Source: Sulfitobacter sp. SK012
GTDB taxonomy: Bacteria; Pseudomonadota; Alphaproteobacteria; Rhodobacterales; Rhodobacteraceae
Assembly (NCBI RefSeq): GCF_003352085.1
Contig: NZ_CP025804.1
Span: 1,736,001-1,800,000, forward strand
Direction: 5' to 3'
DNA length: 64,000 nt
Positions 63,960-64,000 of the stretch are shown piece after piece (the stretch's first letter is position 1; each line of letters begins with the position of its first letter). Both the position numbers and the translations under genes were made by a program. The notes beneath the pieces were generated by a model, which was given only the letters and a program-made list of their open reading frames with translations, ran no database searches and had not been told where the DNA came from.

Positions 63960-64000
63960 ATGGAAACCACACTCCTTTTTGCCCCGCTGGTAGGTGCGAT
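63960..64000 (+). CDS. nuoL: NADH-quinone oxidoreductase subunit L (start only)
   Basis: Only the first 13 codons are in the window, METTLLFAPLVGA, preceded by GAGGATT. This matches the start of NuoL, the largest proton-pumping antiporter-like subunit, and its position after nuoK agrees with the usual gene order. The gene is cut by the right edge. Confidence 0.9.
   Translation, partial: METTLLFAPLVGA

Overview
The window looks like chromosomal DNA of a marine alphaproteobacterium of the Roseobacter group (Rhodobacteraceae/Roseobacteraceae). This is inferred from gene content: a complex I operon carrying the small extra genes typical of that family (DUF5337, DUF5333, a lipoprotein, a carboxymuconolactone-decarboxylase-like gene), a NuoE with a long C-terminal extension, a leucine/isovalerate degradation operon, an LpcC-type core glycosyltransferase, and moderate GC with frequent ATGA overlaps and TTG/GTG starts. 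I saw no rRNA, tRNA or CRISPR array.

Layout. 1-4.5 kb: a membrane-protein C-terminus, a transglycosylase-like secreted protein, then a minus-strand group of pepN and two small membrane proteins. 4.8-9.0 kb: malate synthase G (glcB), a GlcG-like protein, a class I amidotransferase and a divergent SDR. 9.2-13.2 kb: an outer-membrane barrel protein and the proton-translocating transhydrogenase pntAB, each followed by a hairpin. 13.3-15.8 kb: an unassigned alpha/beta-hydrolase-like protein and a DUF3422 membrane protein. 15.8-27.2 kb: a peptide-type ABC importer (binding protein and two permeases on minus, a fused double ATPase divergent on plus), followed by VOC, ArgE-like, FAD oxidoreductase and two tandem M20 amidohydrolase genes. 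Together these look like uptake and hydrolysis of N-acylated amino acids, peptides or opine-like compounds. 27.2-35.1 kb: lipopolysaccharide core genes (lpcC-like, waaA) with moaA, a small lipoprotein, and glmU-glmS-alkD for UDP-GlcNAc supply. 35.2-37.1 kb: an HAD phosphatase and a DegT-family aminotransferase.

37.3-46.8 kb holds a leucine catabolic (liu) operon: ivd, an acyl-CoA synthetase, mccB, an ASCH-domain gene, mccA, a glutathione S-transferase, mvaB and liuC. It converts isovaleryl-CoA to acetoacetate plus acetyl-CoA. A clear palindromic operator overlaps the predicted promoter of ivd. Several small reading frames are coupled to the big genes, and an unusual 11-bp phased repeat lies ahead of the ASCH gene.

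47.06-48.29 kb is an intact IS30-family element with imperfect 27-bp terminal repeats and a D-55-D-33-E transposase. It separates the liu operon from an AT-richer orphan membrane protein gene and the complex I operon.

49.3-64.0 kb holds nuoA-B-C-D-E-F-G-H-I-J-K and the start of nuoL. Non-subunit genes are interspersed: a 26-codon frame between nuoD and nuoE, a protein sharing NuoE's C-terminal domain, DUF5337, a small membrane protein, a MAPEG protein, a broken sulfotransferase, DUF3291, a small secreted protein, DUF5333, a lipoprotein and a cysteine-free CMD-like protein. The most interesting leads are the shared NuoE domain with its extra genes, the phased repeat array, the ivd operator, and the small coupled frames.
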